Virus record (IMG/VR): IMGVR_UViG_3300032893_000246
Span: 1-26,932 of that record
Length of the DNA stretch: 26,932 nucleotides
From: a virus
Direction: 5' to 3' (one strand)
Shown: positions 7,745 to 15,053 of the stretch, piece after piece
How the letters are laid out: every line of letters begins with the position of its first letter
How positions within the stretch are numbered: the first letter of the stretch is position 1
The notes under the pieces: model-generated
The model's input: only the letters and a program-made list of their open reading frames with translations
The model's database searches: none
Told to the model about the DNA's origin: nothing
Position numbers and translations under genes: made by a program

Positions 7745-9336
7745 CACTGCCTCCGATGCGGGTGATTCGACGACATGACGACTTTAGGCTTCACCACGCG
7801 ACCTTGCCTTTGATCGGCCCACTCCAATGCCGAATTGATCATCTTGGCACCTTCCCACCAGCACATGATCACCGCGTCGCCGCGATTGGTTGAGCGGCCG
7901 AGACGGGCGCAGACGTCCTCTTTCGGCTCTGCTTGGATCAACGTCTTCTTGACCTCGAACGTGGGTGCCGCGAGGTCCGCTAGCATTGTGGAATCCGGAG
8001 GCAGGGCGATATCACTGCCGCCGGGCTGACCTGGGTCCAGAGCCTCCCTGAAGGCCCACAGAGCGGCCGTACGGACGTTGGTGAAGCCAAGCTTACGGTC
8101 CGCCGTGCGCTTGTGTGTGCCACCGCCGCCTTTGTAGGAGTACGCCTCGATGTGGTTGCTGGCCAGGCATTCGTAGAGTGGGCCGCCGTAACCGCCGCCC
8201 ATGTCGACGACGACCAATGCGCCATCCCTGCGGATCTCAGAGACACGACCAGCTGCGAAAGCACCAGCCCGTTCCGCCGGGATCTCCCGACCGGGGATTT
8301 CACGGATGGGACCGAACCATGAGTCATAGCGGTGAGCGATCGCCATCGGGTCCTCGCCACCGCCGGAGCAGTCGACTCCCAACGCGCACATCGGCGCATG
8401 CTCGGGTGGGAACGGCTTCCAGCGCTCTTGCGCAAGCTGAATCCAGCGCGTGGGGATGATCTGGTTAGGCTGGTCCTTGAACGAGGTTTTGAAGCCGCCC
8501 ATCAGAATAGAGCGGAACGGCTCCGTCATGTTCGCTAGCTGGCGCTCGTAGTCGCCGCCAGCGTAATACGGATTGTCCTTCACAGACGAATGGATGTAGG
8601 TGCGCGACTTCGGGGCAACTAGCTTGCCGCCGATCTGGATCGGGATCGGTCCATCCACCCAGCGGTCATCGCCGTTTTCGTCGACCACGTACCAGCGTAG
8701 TTCGCCCGGCTTCGCCGGCTTCGGGAAGTGCGGGTCAAGCCATGGCGCAAACATCTCGATCACCCACAAACCTTCCGGACCAAGAGGGGGATTGGTGGCC
8801 AATACCACGCGAGTACGTTGCGCTTTGTTCTCATGCCGTAGCCAGCCGAGCAAAAAGCGGATCTGATTTTTCGCGAACTGAGTGGCCTCATCGAAACAGA
8901 TCAGATCGTGCGGCCGTCCCATCCATGACTGCTCTGAGCCGACGCGACCGGCAGCGCCGAAGTCGATGAAATGCTCATCGCCAATGACTAGGCGAGGAGG
9001 CGCCGATCCGTTGAATCCGTCTCGGCTGCCGTTGACCTTCAACGCATAATCAATACATCCGTCAAGGTCCGTGTACTGACGGCGCATAAATAGCGAGCGT
9101 TTGTGGCAGTTGAATGCTAATCCGATGCAAATAGCCGTTTTACCACCACCAGGTTCCCCGCCGAATAGCAGCTCATCCGCCTTGCTGAAGTACGCCTCCG
9201 TCTGCGGTCCAGGGTTAGGCACCCATCGGATGCCCTGCTTGTCAAGGGCAGCCTTGGAAGCCGCGCCAATGGCTTGGACGGCTTTCGGCGACTTCTGACC
9301 CAGCCGCGCCAGGATGTCATCCAATGCGATCGACAC
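7744..9336 (-). CDS. Terminase large subunit (packaging ATPase/nuclease)
   Basis: A 530-residue protein with both terminase domains. ATPase: Walker A GGEPGGGKT at 59-67, Walker B LICFDEA at 145-151 and coupling motif ATNPP at 180-184. Nuclease (RNase H fold): Asp322 in GVDCSGGGEDP, Asp378 in VVVDMGGG and Asp487 in NRGDAVIM are the likely metal ligands. The enzyme pumps DNA into the prohead through the portal and cuts the concatemer. The start is GTG 9336, which overlaps the upstream gene by 20 nt; no in-frame ATG lies nearby. All key residues are intact. Confidence 0.95.
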   Translation of the reverse strand: MSIALDDILARLGQKSPKAVQAIGAASKAALDKQGIRWVPNPGPQTEAYFSKADELLFGGEPGGGKTAICIGLAFNCHKRSLFMRRQYTDLDGCIDYALKVNGSRDGFNGSAPPRLVIGDEHFIDFGAAGRVGSEQSWMGRPHDLICFDEATQFAKNQIRFLLGWLRHENKAQRTRVVLATNPPLGPEGLWVIEMFAPWLDPHFPKPAKPGELRWYVVDENGDDRWVDGPIPIQIGGKLVAPKSRTYIHSSVKDNPYYAGGDYERQLANMTEPFRSILMGGFKTSFKDQPNQIIPTRWIQLAQERWKPFPPEHAPMCALGVDCSGGGEDPMAIAHRYDSWFGPIREIPGREIPAERAGAFAAGRVSEIRRDGALVVVDMGGGYGGPLYECLASNHIEAYSYKGGGGTHKRTADRKLGFTNVRTAALWAFREALDPGQPGGSDIALPPDSTMLADLAAPTFEVKKTLIQAEPKEDVCARLGRSTNRGDAVIMCWWEGAKMINSALEWADQRQGRVVKPKVVMSSNHPHRRQ

Positions 9337-10942
9337 GCAGGTTCTCGGGCCGCTTGATGATCACCTGACCAGACGGCAGACCGTACGGCGTGGTCCAGGT
9401 GTTGGTCATGTAGTTGAGATCGTCCATTGCACCGCGCAGATGGGCGATCTCGCCTGAATCCTTGCTCATGCGCTCGGTCGCGGCCTGGATGCGGTTGTTC
9501 AGTTCGCGGGCACGTGCGGTCAACTTGATGTAGTTGTGATCCCACTCGCACATGCCGTACACCGGCATCGGGCGCAGCAGATCGGATTCAGGAGGCACGT
9601 AGACGCCGATACCACGCTCAAGAGCGTTCAGGATGAAGTGCTGGCAGCCGGCGCGCTGATAACCGTATTCTTCGGTGTTATGCGATGCGAGACCTTCTGC
9701 AATGAAGGTTGCCGTGGATGTTTTCAGTCCAACGACAGGCTGTTCGCCGAGGAACTCGATACGCTCGACAGCGACCGTGCTCTGCTTCTGCATGATGCCG
9801 AGGAACTCCGGAGAGAACTTTTCGAGCAGACGACGCGGACGGACCCTGCCGAGGAATTCCATCGTCTTGGAGCGACCGCCGCGGATCGAATATTTGATGC
9901 AGTCGCCATTCATGCCGCCGTCGGTTGAGTCCTGCCCAAGCTCAAACCCCATCCGCTCGCAAGCCGCTAGCACTTCCGCAGACATCGCGTTTTCGCGCTG
10001 CGCGAAACCGATGCGCAGTAGGCCATAATCGTCTTCTCCGCGTTTCTGCGTAATGTGGCCCTCTCCATCGAATGCTGCCGCTAGATAGCCGGCATCCCAT
10101 GAGCGATCCTCCTCCCATGTGTCGCATAGCTTTATGACGCGCGTCGGCCTACCTTCACGGTGATGCGGCGTGACCAAATCCTTTGTCATCTTCCACCGCG
10201 CGTGATTCTCGGCGTGGGTCAGCCACATGTGCTCGTCGGAGCACACCTGCGTCGTTCCATCCTCGAAGTAAATGCGATAACACGGTTTTGTGATCTGGCT
10301 AGCGCGCAGAACTTCGCTGGTACGCCAATACCGTTTCGGCGTGCTATCGCCGTTTGCAACTGTCTCCTCGTCGAATGCTATGAGCTTGTCACCGACCTTC
10401 AGATCGCCGGCACGAACCCATCGCAGATCGGCCGTGAGCACTTTGGTATCTGGATGCGGACAAGCGCTCATATCTACGCCGAAGAAGCCGATCACATCGT
10501 CTGCGGGGTCATGGCCTGGGCTCTTGCGGGCCTTCTCGATCTCAAGAATCGCCAGCGCCGCCATCAGCGACAACGATGAAGTCAGGAAGTAGCTGCTGAA
10601 CTCAGTCTCAACTTCCTCAAGCGGGTAGCGTACGTGGTTCTTGATCTCCGGGATCTCGCCGCCGGTATAGACCGGCCCGCGGAACTCGCGCAAGAACTGG
10701 CAATATTCCGGACTGAACCAAGGCTTGCCAGGCTCCCAGCGATGGACCTCGAACCATGCCGTGAACCGCGGAGACTGCCCGTAGGCGCCCGGCGAGCATC
10801 CCCACATCTCCCAGCGCTCATCCGCGTGCGGAGAGGCCGGGTATGCGTGCACCTTGCCCTGCGTGAACTTCGTGAACGACTCATCCTGCCACGGTGCGAG
10901 TCCGATTGAACTCGGGGCAGATCCCACTAGGGCTATGCGCAT
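9317..10942 (-). CDS. Conserved phage protein interrupted by an intein
   Basis: A 541-residue precursor: N-extein 1-160, intein 161-422, C-extein 423-541, so the spliced host protein is about 279 residues. The extein begins MRIALVGSAPSS, a Rossmann-like beta strand and Gly/Ser loop, then has WGCSPGAYG, AWFEVHRWEP and, rejoined across the intein, GFFGVDMSA-TEEYGYQRAGC and VPPESDLLRP. I recall this as a conserved but functionally unassigned protein near terminase genes in podoviruses; a nucleotide- or sugar-binding role is only suggested by the fold-like N-terminus. It starts at ATG 10942, overlapping the HNH gene by 10 nt, and runs into TerL. Confidence 0.85.
   Translation of the reverse strand: MRIALVGSAPSSIGLAPWQDESFTKFTQGKVHAYPASPHADERWEMWGCSPGAYGQSPRFTAWFEVHRWEPGKPWFSPEYCQFLREFRGPVYTGGEIPEIKNHVRYPLEEVETEFSSYFLTSSLSLMAALAILEIEKARKSPGHDPADDVIGFFGVDMSACPHPDTKVLTADLRWVRAGDLKVGDKLIAFDEETVANGDSTPKRYWRTSEVLRASQITKPCYRIYFEDGTTQVCSDEHMWLTHAENHARWKMTKDLVTPHHREGRPTRVIKLCDTWEEDRSWDAGYLAAAFDGEGHITQKRGEDDYGLLRIGFAQRENAMSAEVLAACERMGFELGQDSTDGGMNGDCIKYSIRGGRSKTMEFLGRVRPRRLLEKFSPEFLGIMQKQSTVAVERIEFLGEQPVVGLKTSTATFIAEGLASHNTEEYGYQRAGCQHFILNALERGIGVYVPPESDLLRPMPVYGMCEWDHNYIKLTARARELNNRIQAATERMSKDSGEIAHLRGAMDDLNYMTNTWTTPYGLPSGQVIIKRPENLRVDRIG
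9677..10462 (-). mobile_element. Intein with LAGLIDADG endonuclease domain (residues 161-422)
   Basis: The element starts at Cys161 (CPHPDTKVLTADLRW, with a following GDLKVGDKLIAFDE, block A), has a block-B-like GTTQVCSDEHMWLTH near 229-243, and ends VVGLKTSTATFIAEGLASHN at 403-422 followed by Thr423: the C-terminal His-Asn and +1 Thr needed for splicing. One LAGLIDADG-like motif (AGYLAAAFDGEG, about 284-295) is plain; a second is not evident, so endonuclease activity may be weak or lost. It interrupts the conserved GVDMSA/TEEYG segment of the extein. All splicing residues are present, so I expect it to be active. Confidence 0.9.
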
Positions 10943-11403
10943 GATACAGCCCTCGCCAACATATATGCTTCCTTGGCCATTTCGATGGTTTTGAACGTTC
11001 CAATATGTTTATGCCCTATTCGCGCACGATACCCGCACTTATTAGATGCCTCGCTAACCCCCAATACACCTAATTTATTATTGCGCTGGCAGCGGTGCCT
11101 ATTGCTGTTATTAACAGAATGATCTACGTCTCTAAGATTGTTAATCCTGTTGTTAGTAGCGTTACCGTCTATGTGGTCTATACATTTATCCGGCCATTTT
11201 CCATAAACATACAGCCACGCAAGACGATGAGCCCTATGTAAGCGCCCACAAATTTTTATCTGAACTCTTCCGCGAGTCTCTGTTCCAGCAATAGTTCCAA
11301 CCGGAATCCTTCTGTTTGGGCTTACGCGCCAACGAAAAATGCCGGACTCCCTATCGTACTCAAGAAATGTTCGGACAATTTCTGCATTCAAAGCGATCTT
11401 CAT
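10933..11403 (-). CDS. HNH homing endonuclease with AP2-like DNA-binding domain
   Basis: A 156-residue protein starting at ATG 11403 behind GAGGAGC. The middle holds the HNH_3-type core: AHRLAWLYVYGKWPDKCIDH followed by IDGNATNNRINNLRDV, with the catalytic His and Asn. The C-terminal region (LGVLGVSEASNKCGYRARI, then HIGTFKTIEMAKEAY) looks like an AP2-type DNA-binding fold. It is a paralogue in design of the HNH gene at 17969. It stands alone, next to the intein-bearing gene, and is A+T-richer than its neighbours. Free-standing HNH genes of this kind are mobile. Confidence 0.9.
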   Translation of the reverse strand: MKIALNAEIVRTFLEYDRESGIFRWRVSPNRRIPVGTIAGTETRGRVQIKICGRLHRAHRLAWLYVYGKWPDKCIDHIDGNATNNRINNLRDVDHSVNNSNRHRCQRNNKLGVLGVSEASNKCGYRARIGHKHIGTFKTIEMAKEAYMLARAVSCA

Positions 11404-11428
11404 TAACTATGCTCCTCAGCTAGTTAAA

Positions 11429-11896
11429 TCAGGTGGTGGTGGTGTAGGTGTGGCCGGACGCGGTTGAGCCGTTACCGGTCACGGCCCACAGTGCGGTAGT
11501 CATCGGCGTCAACTGGATCGGCGCACCCAGCGACGACAACAGAACGACCGTGAACGATGAGCCAGCCGAGGTCTGGTAGTTCTCTCCATTGGCGGTCTTC
11601 ACGTAGGCAGCGGCCGTGCCATTGGTCATAACGGTCAGTGGATTGGCACCGGGGATCGGCGGGTCGACAGTGAAAACCTGGCTGGAACCGGCACTTGAGG
11701 TCGGCAAGATGTGGTTGCCGAACGGAAGCAGGTTAGTTGCCGTGGTGTCTGCGGTCGTGCAGTCCATGCGCTCGCCCTTGTACGTGCCGGCGAGGAAGTC
11801 GAACTGCCCGCGAGTTCCTCCACTGATGGCAGTCGTCACGCGCTGGAGGCCGATCTGCCGGCCGTGAATGGAAATCAAGTATTTGTCGGTAAACAT
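11429..11896 (-). CDS. Putative virion protein
   Basis: A 155-residue protein starting at ATG 11896 behind AGAGGTGA. It is rich in Thr, Ser, Gly and Ala with alternating hydrophobic positions, as expected for a beta-structured virion protein, and ends in a Thr-rich tail (SGHTYTTTT). No catalytic motif. It follows the SGNH-hydrolase tail protein and precedes the HNH gene, so it is probably part of the tail or head surface. Identity is not recognised. Confidence 0.65.
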   Translation of the reverse strand: MFTDKYLISIHGRQIGLQRVTTAISGGTRGQFDFLAGTYKGERMDCTTADTTATNLLPFGNHILPTSSAGSSQVFTVDPPIPGANPLTVMTNGTAAAYVKTANGENYQTSAGSSFTVVLLSSLGAPIQLTPMTTALWAVTGNGSTASGHTYTTTT

Positions 11897-11944
11897 AAAT
11901 CACCTCTGCTGTTGCTGTTATGCGCCTGCCGGGCGTACGGTCCC

Positions 11945-13456
11945 TTACTGAACAATCTTCATTTCTGCTCTATGAACAAGAATAGTGCACGATGATCCGG
12001 CGGTCCCAAAAATCCTGATCATTGGGGCCAAGTGCACCGTATTTGCTGGCACAACCCCTACTGGGGTTCTTATTGTGACGATCTTATTGATAGGGAATGT
12101 CGAATCCCATAGATTAGTGAATGCCGACATATAAGACCCATACACATACGAGTCAGGAGCGGTGTATAGAGTGTTTCCAACGTACCCGGTTGGGCGCAAC
12201 GTCCCTGAATAACCAGAGTCTTGGAACTGTATTGATGTCCTGATTCCGAATTGGCCGCTAATCGCCGTCACTGCAACATCTACTTCGAAAACGAGCTTTG
12301 TACCTGCATTAACGTTGGGGCAGCACAACCATGTGACGGTTCCATCAACAACCGTTTGCCCGACGGTTGTTGGCCACGTCGGCTCACCGGAGCCAGTAGA
12401 CCCGCCGACGCTAAGAGACTTGTACAGGTATCCATTGTTTCCAGTCGACGGATTTACAAGCTCTCCTAGACCTTTTGCTGTAGTCCCCGCCCAATTTCTG
12501 CTGATATAAACATCAGATCCAGAGATAGCAGCTAGAACTTCCACAGAATCTCCGTTCGCGGTGAATGAGCAGGCCACCTGAAGTGCCTGCCCATCCGATT
12601 GATCAAGCCTTGTTTGTCCGCCTGTGCAAACAGCCGATCCGGTGCCAGTAGTAGTTGCGCCCCACGCATGAGGACCAGTCCCTGAAGCAGACCCAGCTAC
12701 TGCCCACTTGTTTGTGCCGCTGGCATTTGCTCCATAGGCAAGCGGATTGGATGACATCACCAATGGTGATCCGTTTGAATACGACCCAGTTTTGACTGGA
12801 GGGGAAGACGTCAGCGATGACAGACAGTTATAAATCTCACGCCCCAGGTAAAGCGCGCCAGTGTAGTTAGGATGAATGTTGTCAGCAGTAAAACCGGTTC
12901 TTGGAACAGACGTCGCGTATGAAACAAAATAGCGATACAAATCGCAAACGATCAAATTTGGATACGTTTTGCCTGCAATGCGAATCAAGTCGTTAGCGTA
13001 TTCCAATGATTGAATTTGATTACCGCTAATGTCTCCTCTGGGCATGAGGGTTGACGCGATGACCTTTATCCCTGAATTCCATAGCGGACCCCACAAATAT
13101 GAAACCAATTTCGCGAGGATTGTGGCCCCACTATCTGGAGACCCGGCTGCAGCGTTGTTTGTTCCTGCTAGCACAAAACAGTATTGGGAGCCAGATGAAA
13201 CCGCTCCAGAAAGAAAACTTGATGCTATTTGTTCAATGGTGTAGCCGGTTTGAGCGCCAACGTAGTTGATGTTGAACGGGGAGCCCATCAACATATTGGC
13301 CATCGTAAAATAGCCGTCGGCACCAAAGCCAAGAGCATTGGCTATGTTGAAATTTCTGAGGGTGATTGAATCGCCTATCAGCGCTATATTATTGGCCGCC
13401 GCAGTTACTGTTAATGCGGTTTGCGTTACAAAAGGCGTGCCAGTGGCGCGCAACAT
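11945..13456 (-). CDS. SGNH/GDSL-hydrolase tail fibre or tailspike protein
   Basis: A 503-residue protein. The N-terminal 220 residues hold an SGNH esterase domain: nucleophile Ser30 in IALIGDSIT, Asn100 in VLAGTNN (block III), and Asp192/His195 in the ADNIHPN motif (block V). The C-terminal half is Gly/Thr/Ser-rich, beta-like, with segments TWPTTVGQTVVDGTVTWLCC resembling virion repeat domains. Such domains on tails remove acyl groups from surface polysaccharides during adsorption. Its ATG shares a base with the stop of the preceding gene (TGATG). The gene is clearly A+T-richer than the packaging genes, which suggests exchange as a host-range module. Substrate unknown. Confidence 0.8.
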   Translation of the reverse strand: MLRATGTPFVTQTALTVTAAANNIALIGDSITLRNFNIANALGFGADGYFTMANMLMGSPFNINYVGAQTGYTIEQIASSFLSGAVSSGSQYCFVLAGTNNAAAGSPDSGATILAKLVSYLWGPLWNSGIKVIASTLMPRGDISGNQIQSLEYANDLIRIAGKTYPNLIVCDLYRYFVSYATSVPRTGFTADNIHPNYTGALYLGREIYNCLSSLTSSPPVKTGSYSNGSPLVMSSNPLAYGANASGTNKWAVAGSASGTGPHAWGATTTGTGSAVCTGGQTRLDQSDGQALQVACSFTANGDSVEVLAAISGSDVYISRNWAGTTAKGLGELVNPSTGNNGYLYKSLSVGGSTGSGEPTWPTTVGQTVVDGTVTWLCCPNVNAGTKLVFEVDVAVTAISGQFGIRTSIQFQDSGYSGTLRPTGYVGNTLYTAPDSYVYGSYMSAFTNLWDSTFPINKIVTIRTPVGVVPANTVHLAPMIRIFGTAGSSCTILVHRAEMKIVQ

Positions 13457-13785
13457 CAGAGCCCCGATCCAGCGGTGACGTAGAACGTGTTGCCGGCCGC
13501 CGACCCGATCACCGCAAACACCGCCGCGGCGCTATCCGTGAACGACTCTGCCGAGTTGGGACCGATCGGGATGCTCGTTGTGGTCCCAGCCGTCGGGCTG
13601 GAGCCTGCGGCGCCGATCTCGATGAAGGTGATGTTGGACCCACTGTTGTACACCCGGTACTGCTGCAGACCGCCTGAATAGCTCGTGCTGCCCGCCTGGA
13701 GCGTCTGCGAGGTCGTAGTGACCGCCACACTGTTTGTGAGGTTGTTCCCCTGCGCAAGGAATGCTCGAAAGTCTTGTTCGCTCAT
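13456..13785 (-). CDS. Small virion-associated protein
   Basis: A 109-residue protein whose ATG overlaps the previous stop (ATGA). It begins with a helical MSEQDFRAFLAQGNNLTNSV, then Ser/Thr/Gly-rich beta-like sequence (GGLQQYRVYNSGSNITFIEI). The composition and its place directly before the SGNH tail gene suggest a small structural or tail-attachment protein. The family is not recognised. Confidence 0.65.
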   Translation of the reverse strand: MSEQDFRAFLAQGNNLTNSVAVTTTSQTLQAGSTSYSGGLQQYRVYNSGSNITFIEIGAAGSSPTAGTTTSIPIGPNSAESFTDSAAAVFAVIGSAAGNTFYVTAGSGL

Positions 13786-13940
13786 GGCTGTAGCACCGTG
13801 CTGACCTTGTGGTACTTCTTAGCGTGCGACTTCGGCAAGCCGCGCTTCTTGTCCAGCTCGCGATCGCGCTTGGAGCCCTGGCGAACGCCGCGCTTGCGGT
13901 CGTCGGCCATGTCCTCACGCTCAGTCCATTTCTTGCTCAT
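13782..13940 (-). CDS. Tiny basic protein
   Basis: A 52-residue protein beginning MSKKWTEREDMADDRKRGVR, very rich in Lys, Arg and Asp, and probably disordered or a single helix. ATGA overlaps on both sides (with the gene at 13937-14140 before it and 13456-13785 after it) show it is read as part of a coupled string. No domain. Three such tiny basic proteins lie in a row here. Confidence 0.65.
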   Translation of the reverse strand: MSKKWTEREDMADDRKRGVRQGSKRDRELDKKRGLPKSHAKKYHKVSTVLQP

Positions 13941-14140
13941 TGCCCGAGAATCCTGTTGGCTTTTGCGACGATGCGTTTTTCAGATGATGCGGAGAGGTTG
14001 CCGGCCTTGACCTGCTGCGCCGCACGGCTCTTCGCATTCGCTGCGTGAGCTTTGTCCGGCATCGGATACTTGCGTTGGCCAGGCAGACCAAACGTGGATT
14101 TCTTCAGCTTGTTTCGCTTGCGAGCGGTCAGAACGGCCAT
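13937..14140 (-). CDS. Conserved small basic phage protein
   Basis: A 67-residue protein from ATG 14140, which shares its A with the upstream stop (TGATG). The segment RNKLKKSTFGLPGQRKYPMP followed by DKAHAANAKSRAAQQV matches a pattern I recall in many phage and prophage small proteins (LPGxRxYPxPDxxHAxNAxxR). Function unknown; the high charge suggests nucleic acid or virion-interior binding. A longer frame back to 14419 was rejected because two better-coupled genes occupy that stretch. Confidence 0.75.
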   Translation of the reverse strand: MAVLTARKRNKLKKSTFGLPGQRKYPMPDKAHAANAKSRAAQQVKAGNLSASSEKRIVAKANRILGQ

Positions 14141-14295
14141 CAGTACTGCGCTCCGCTTGCCGCCATCATCTGCGCCTGCTGGCCGCTCAGAGCGGGCTGC
14201 AGGATGGTCCGGGCCTGCTTCTGCTTCTTCTTCTTGGGCTTGGGACCTGCTGGTCCGCCCAGGATGGTAGGAGGCATAACTCCGGGAGTGGCCAT
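14140..14295 (-). CDS. Tiny Pro/Lys-rich protein
   Basis: A 51-residue protein starting at ATG 14295 (TGATG overlap with the upstream stop) and ending in a TGA that overlaps the next ATG. It has a Pro/Gly-rich start, a run of Lys/Gln (PKPKKKKQKQAR) and a Gln/Met/Ala-rich end. Coupled overlaps on both sides are the main evidence that it is translated. No function can be assigned. Confidence 0.6.
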   Translation of the reverse strand: MATPGVMPPTILGGPAGPKPKKKKQKQARTILQPALSGQQAQMMAASGAQY

Positions 14296-14600
14296 CAGTG
14301 CACCTGCTCTTGCTGTGCTTGCTCAGGCATTGCGCGCGCTCCGTTTTCCAGCAGAAACGCCACTTGCCTTGCGACTTCGATTGGATCAGCCTGCGTTTCG
14401 GGGATGAGGTCCTTTCCATCTTTGCCAGTAACCTGCAGCGGTAGGACCTTGCCGAGCAGACTCATGAACGCAGCAGGACTGTCTTCCGCCTGCTTCGCCA
14501 AATACTTAACGCCTCCAGCCTGATCAAGAGCCTTGAGGATCATGTCCTTAAGCTCTGCGGTGATCTTGTTGGGCTTACCTTTTCGACTTCCGCCGGCCAT
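14295..14600 (-). CDS. Small terminase-like / DUF5681-type protein
   Basis: A 101-residue protein starting MAGGSRKGKPNKITAELKDM, a basic N-terminus followed by helices (GGVKYLAKQAEDSPAAFMSL, then LLGKVLPLQV). This layout is typical of small proteins at the head of packaging modules that are annotated as DUF5681 or small-terminase-like. The small subunit would recognise phage DNA for TerL, but here TerL is five genes away, so the assignment is moderate. It is the first gene after a 258-nt gap and probably opens the packaging/virion unit. Confidence 0.6.
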   Translation of the reverse strand: MAGGSRKGKPNKITAELKDMILKALDQAGGVKYLAKQAEDSPAAFMSLLGKVLPLQVTGKDGKDLIPETQADPIEVARQVAFLLENGARAMPEQAQQEQVH

Positions 14601-14858
14601 TTCACTTTAATGCACTTTGTTGGTGCATTCTCGGACGTAGATAGCTCCGATTATCACGCCAGTGGCGTGGCTCTATGGCCCCCTTTTGACGGGGTCCGGA
14701 ATGCAGCCGAAGAGGGCTAGCGCAGAATCAATAAATGCTCGCGATAAAGCGCAGAACGAACACCTATAATTCTCAATGCAATTAGAGACTCGGCGCTACG
14801 GTCATTGACAAACAATCTTGTAGATATCTAAAAGCGCTACGCGCGCGCATTTAACAAC
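14601..14858 (-). promoter_or_regulatory. Non-coding gap before the packaging/virion genes
   Basis: No plausible gene is present. It holds a CACGCC-ACT-GGCGTG hairpin (14655-14669), a GG-CCCC/GGGG-type imperfect hairpin just to its right, and a 10-bp perfect palindrome TAGATATCTA (14821-14830). A+T-rich sequence around 14760-14830 contains weak promoter-like elements on the minus strand but none with good spacing. It is the likely place of a leftward late promoter, which is inference. Confidence 0.35.
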
Positions 14859-15053
14859 CTAAGCCGTTCTGCTTCTGTACCTGCAGATATTTCTGATTGA
14901 TGTACGCGGCGCGTGGAACAGCTTTGCCAGCCGCTTGTAGCCGAGTCCCATTTCCTCGTGCAATGCCCTGATCTTGTCGACCTCGGCATCGGTCAGACGG
15001 GCCTGATGGTGGGCCTCGCCTTTCCTGCCGTATGGCCACTCAGCTGACGACAC
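14859..15053 (-). CDS. Small helix-turn-helix protein
   Basis: A 64-residue protein from GTG 15053, overlapping the end of the NeuB gene by 14 nt. The core RLTDAEVDKIRALHEEMGLG followed by YKRLAKLFHAPRTSIRNI is a clear HTH of the type found in recombinase-like and homing-endonuclease-associated DNA-binding domains. It could be a stand-alone regulator of the gap that follows it, or a remnant of an HNH-type element whose nuclease part is lost. The ribosome binding site is weak. Confidence 0.6.
   Translation of the reverse strand: MSSAEWPYGRKGEAHHQARLTDAEVDKIRALHEEMGLGYKRLAKLFHAPRTSIRNICRYRSRTA

Noticed and set aside
9317-10942. Reading the 541-residue protein as one native enzyme with a LAGLIDADG domain
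   Set aside because: Cys161, the terminal His-Asn and following Thr mark intein boundaries and the flanks join into a continuous conserved segment.
14601-14858. A defined leftward late promoter in the gap
   Set aside because: Several TTGnCA- and TATA-like boxes occur but none has an acceptable 16-18 bp spacing with good matches.
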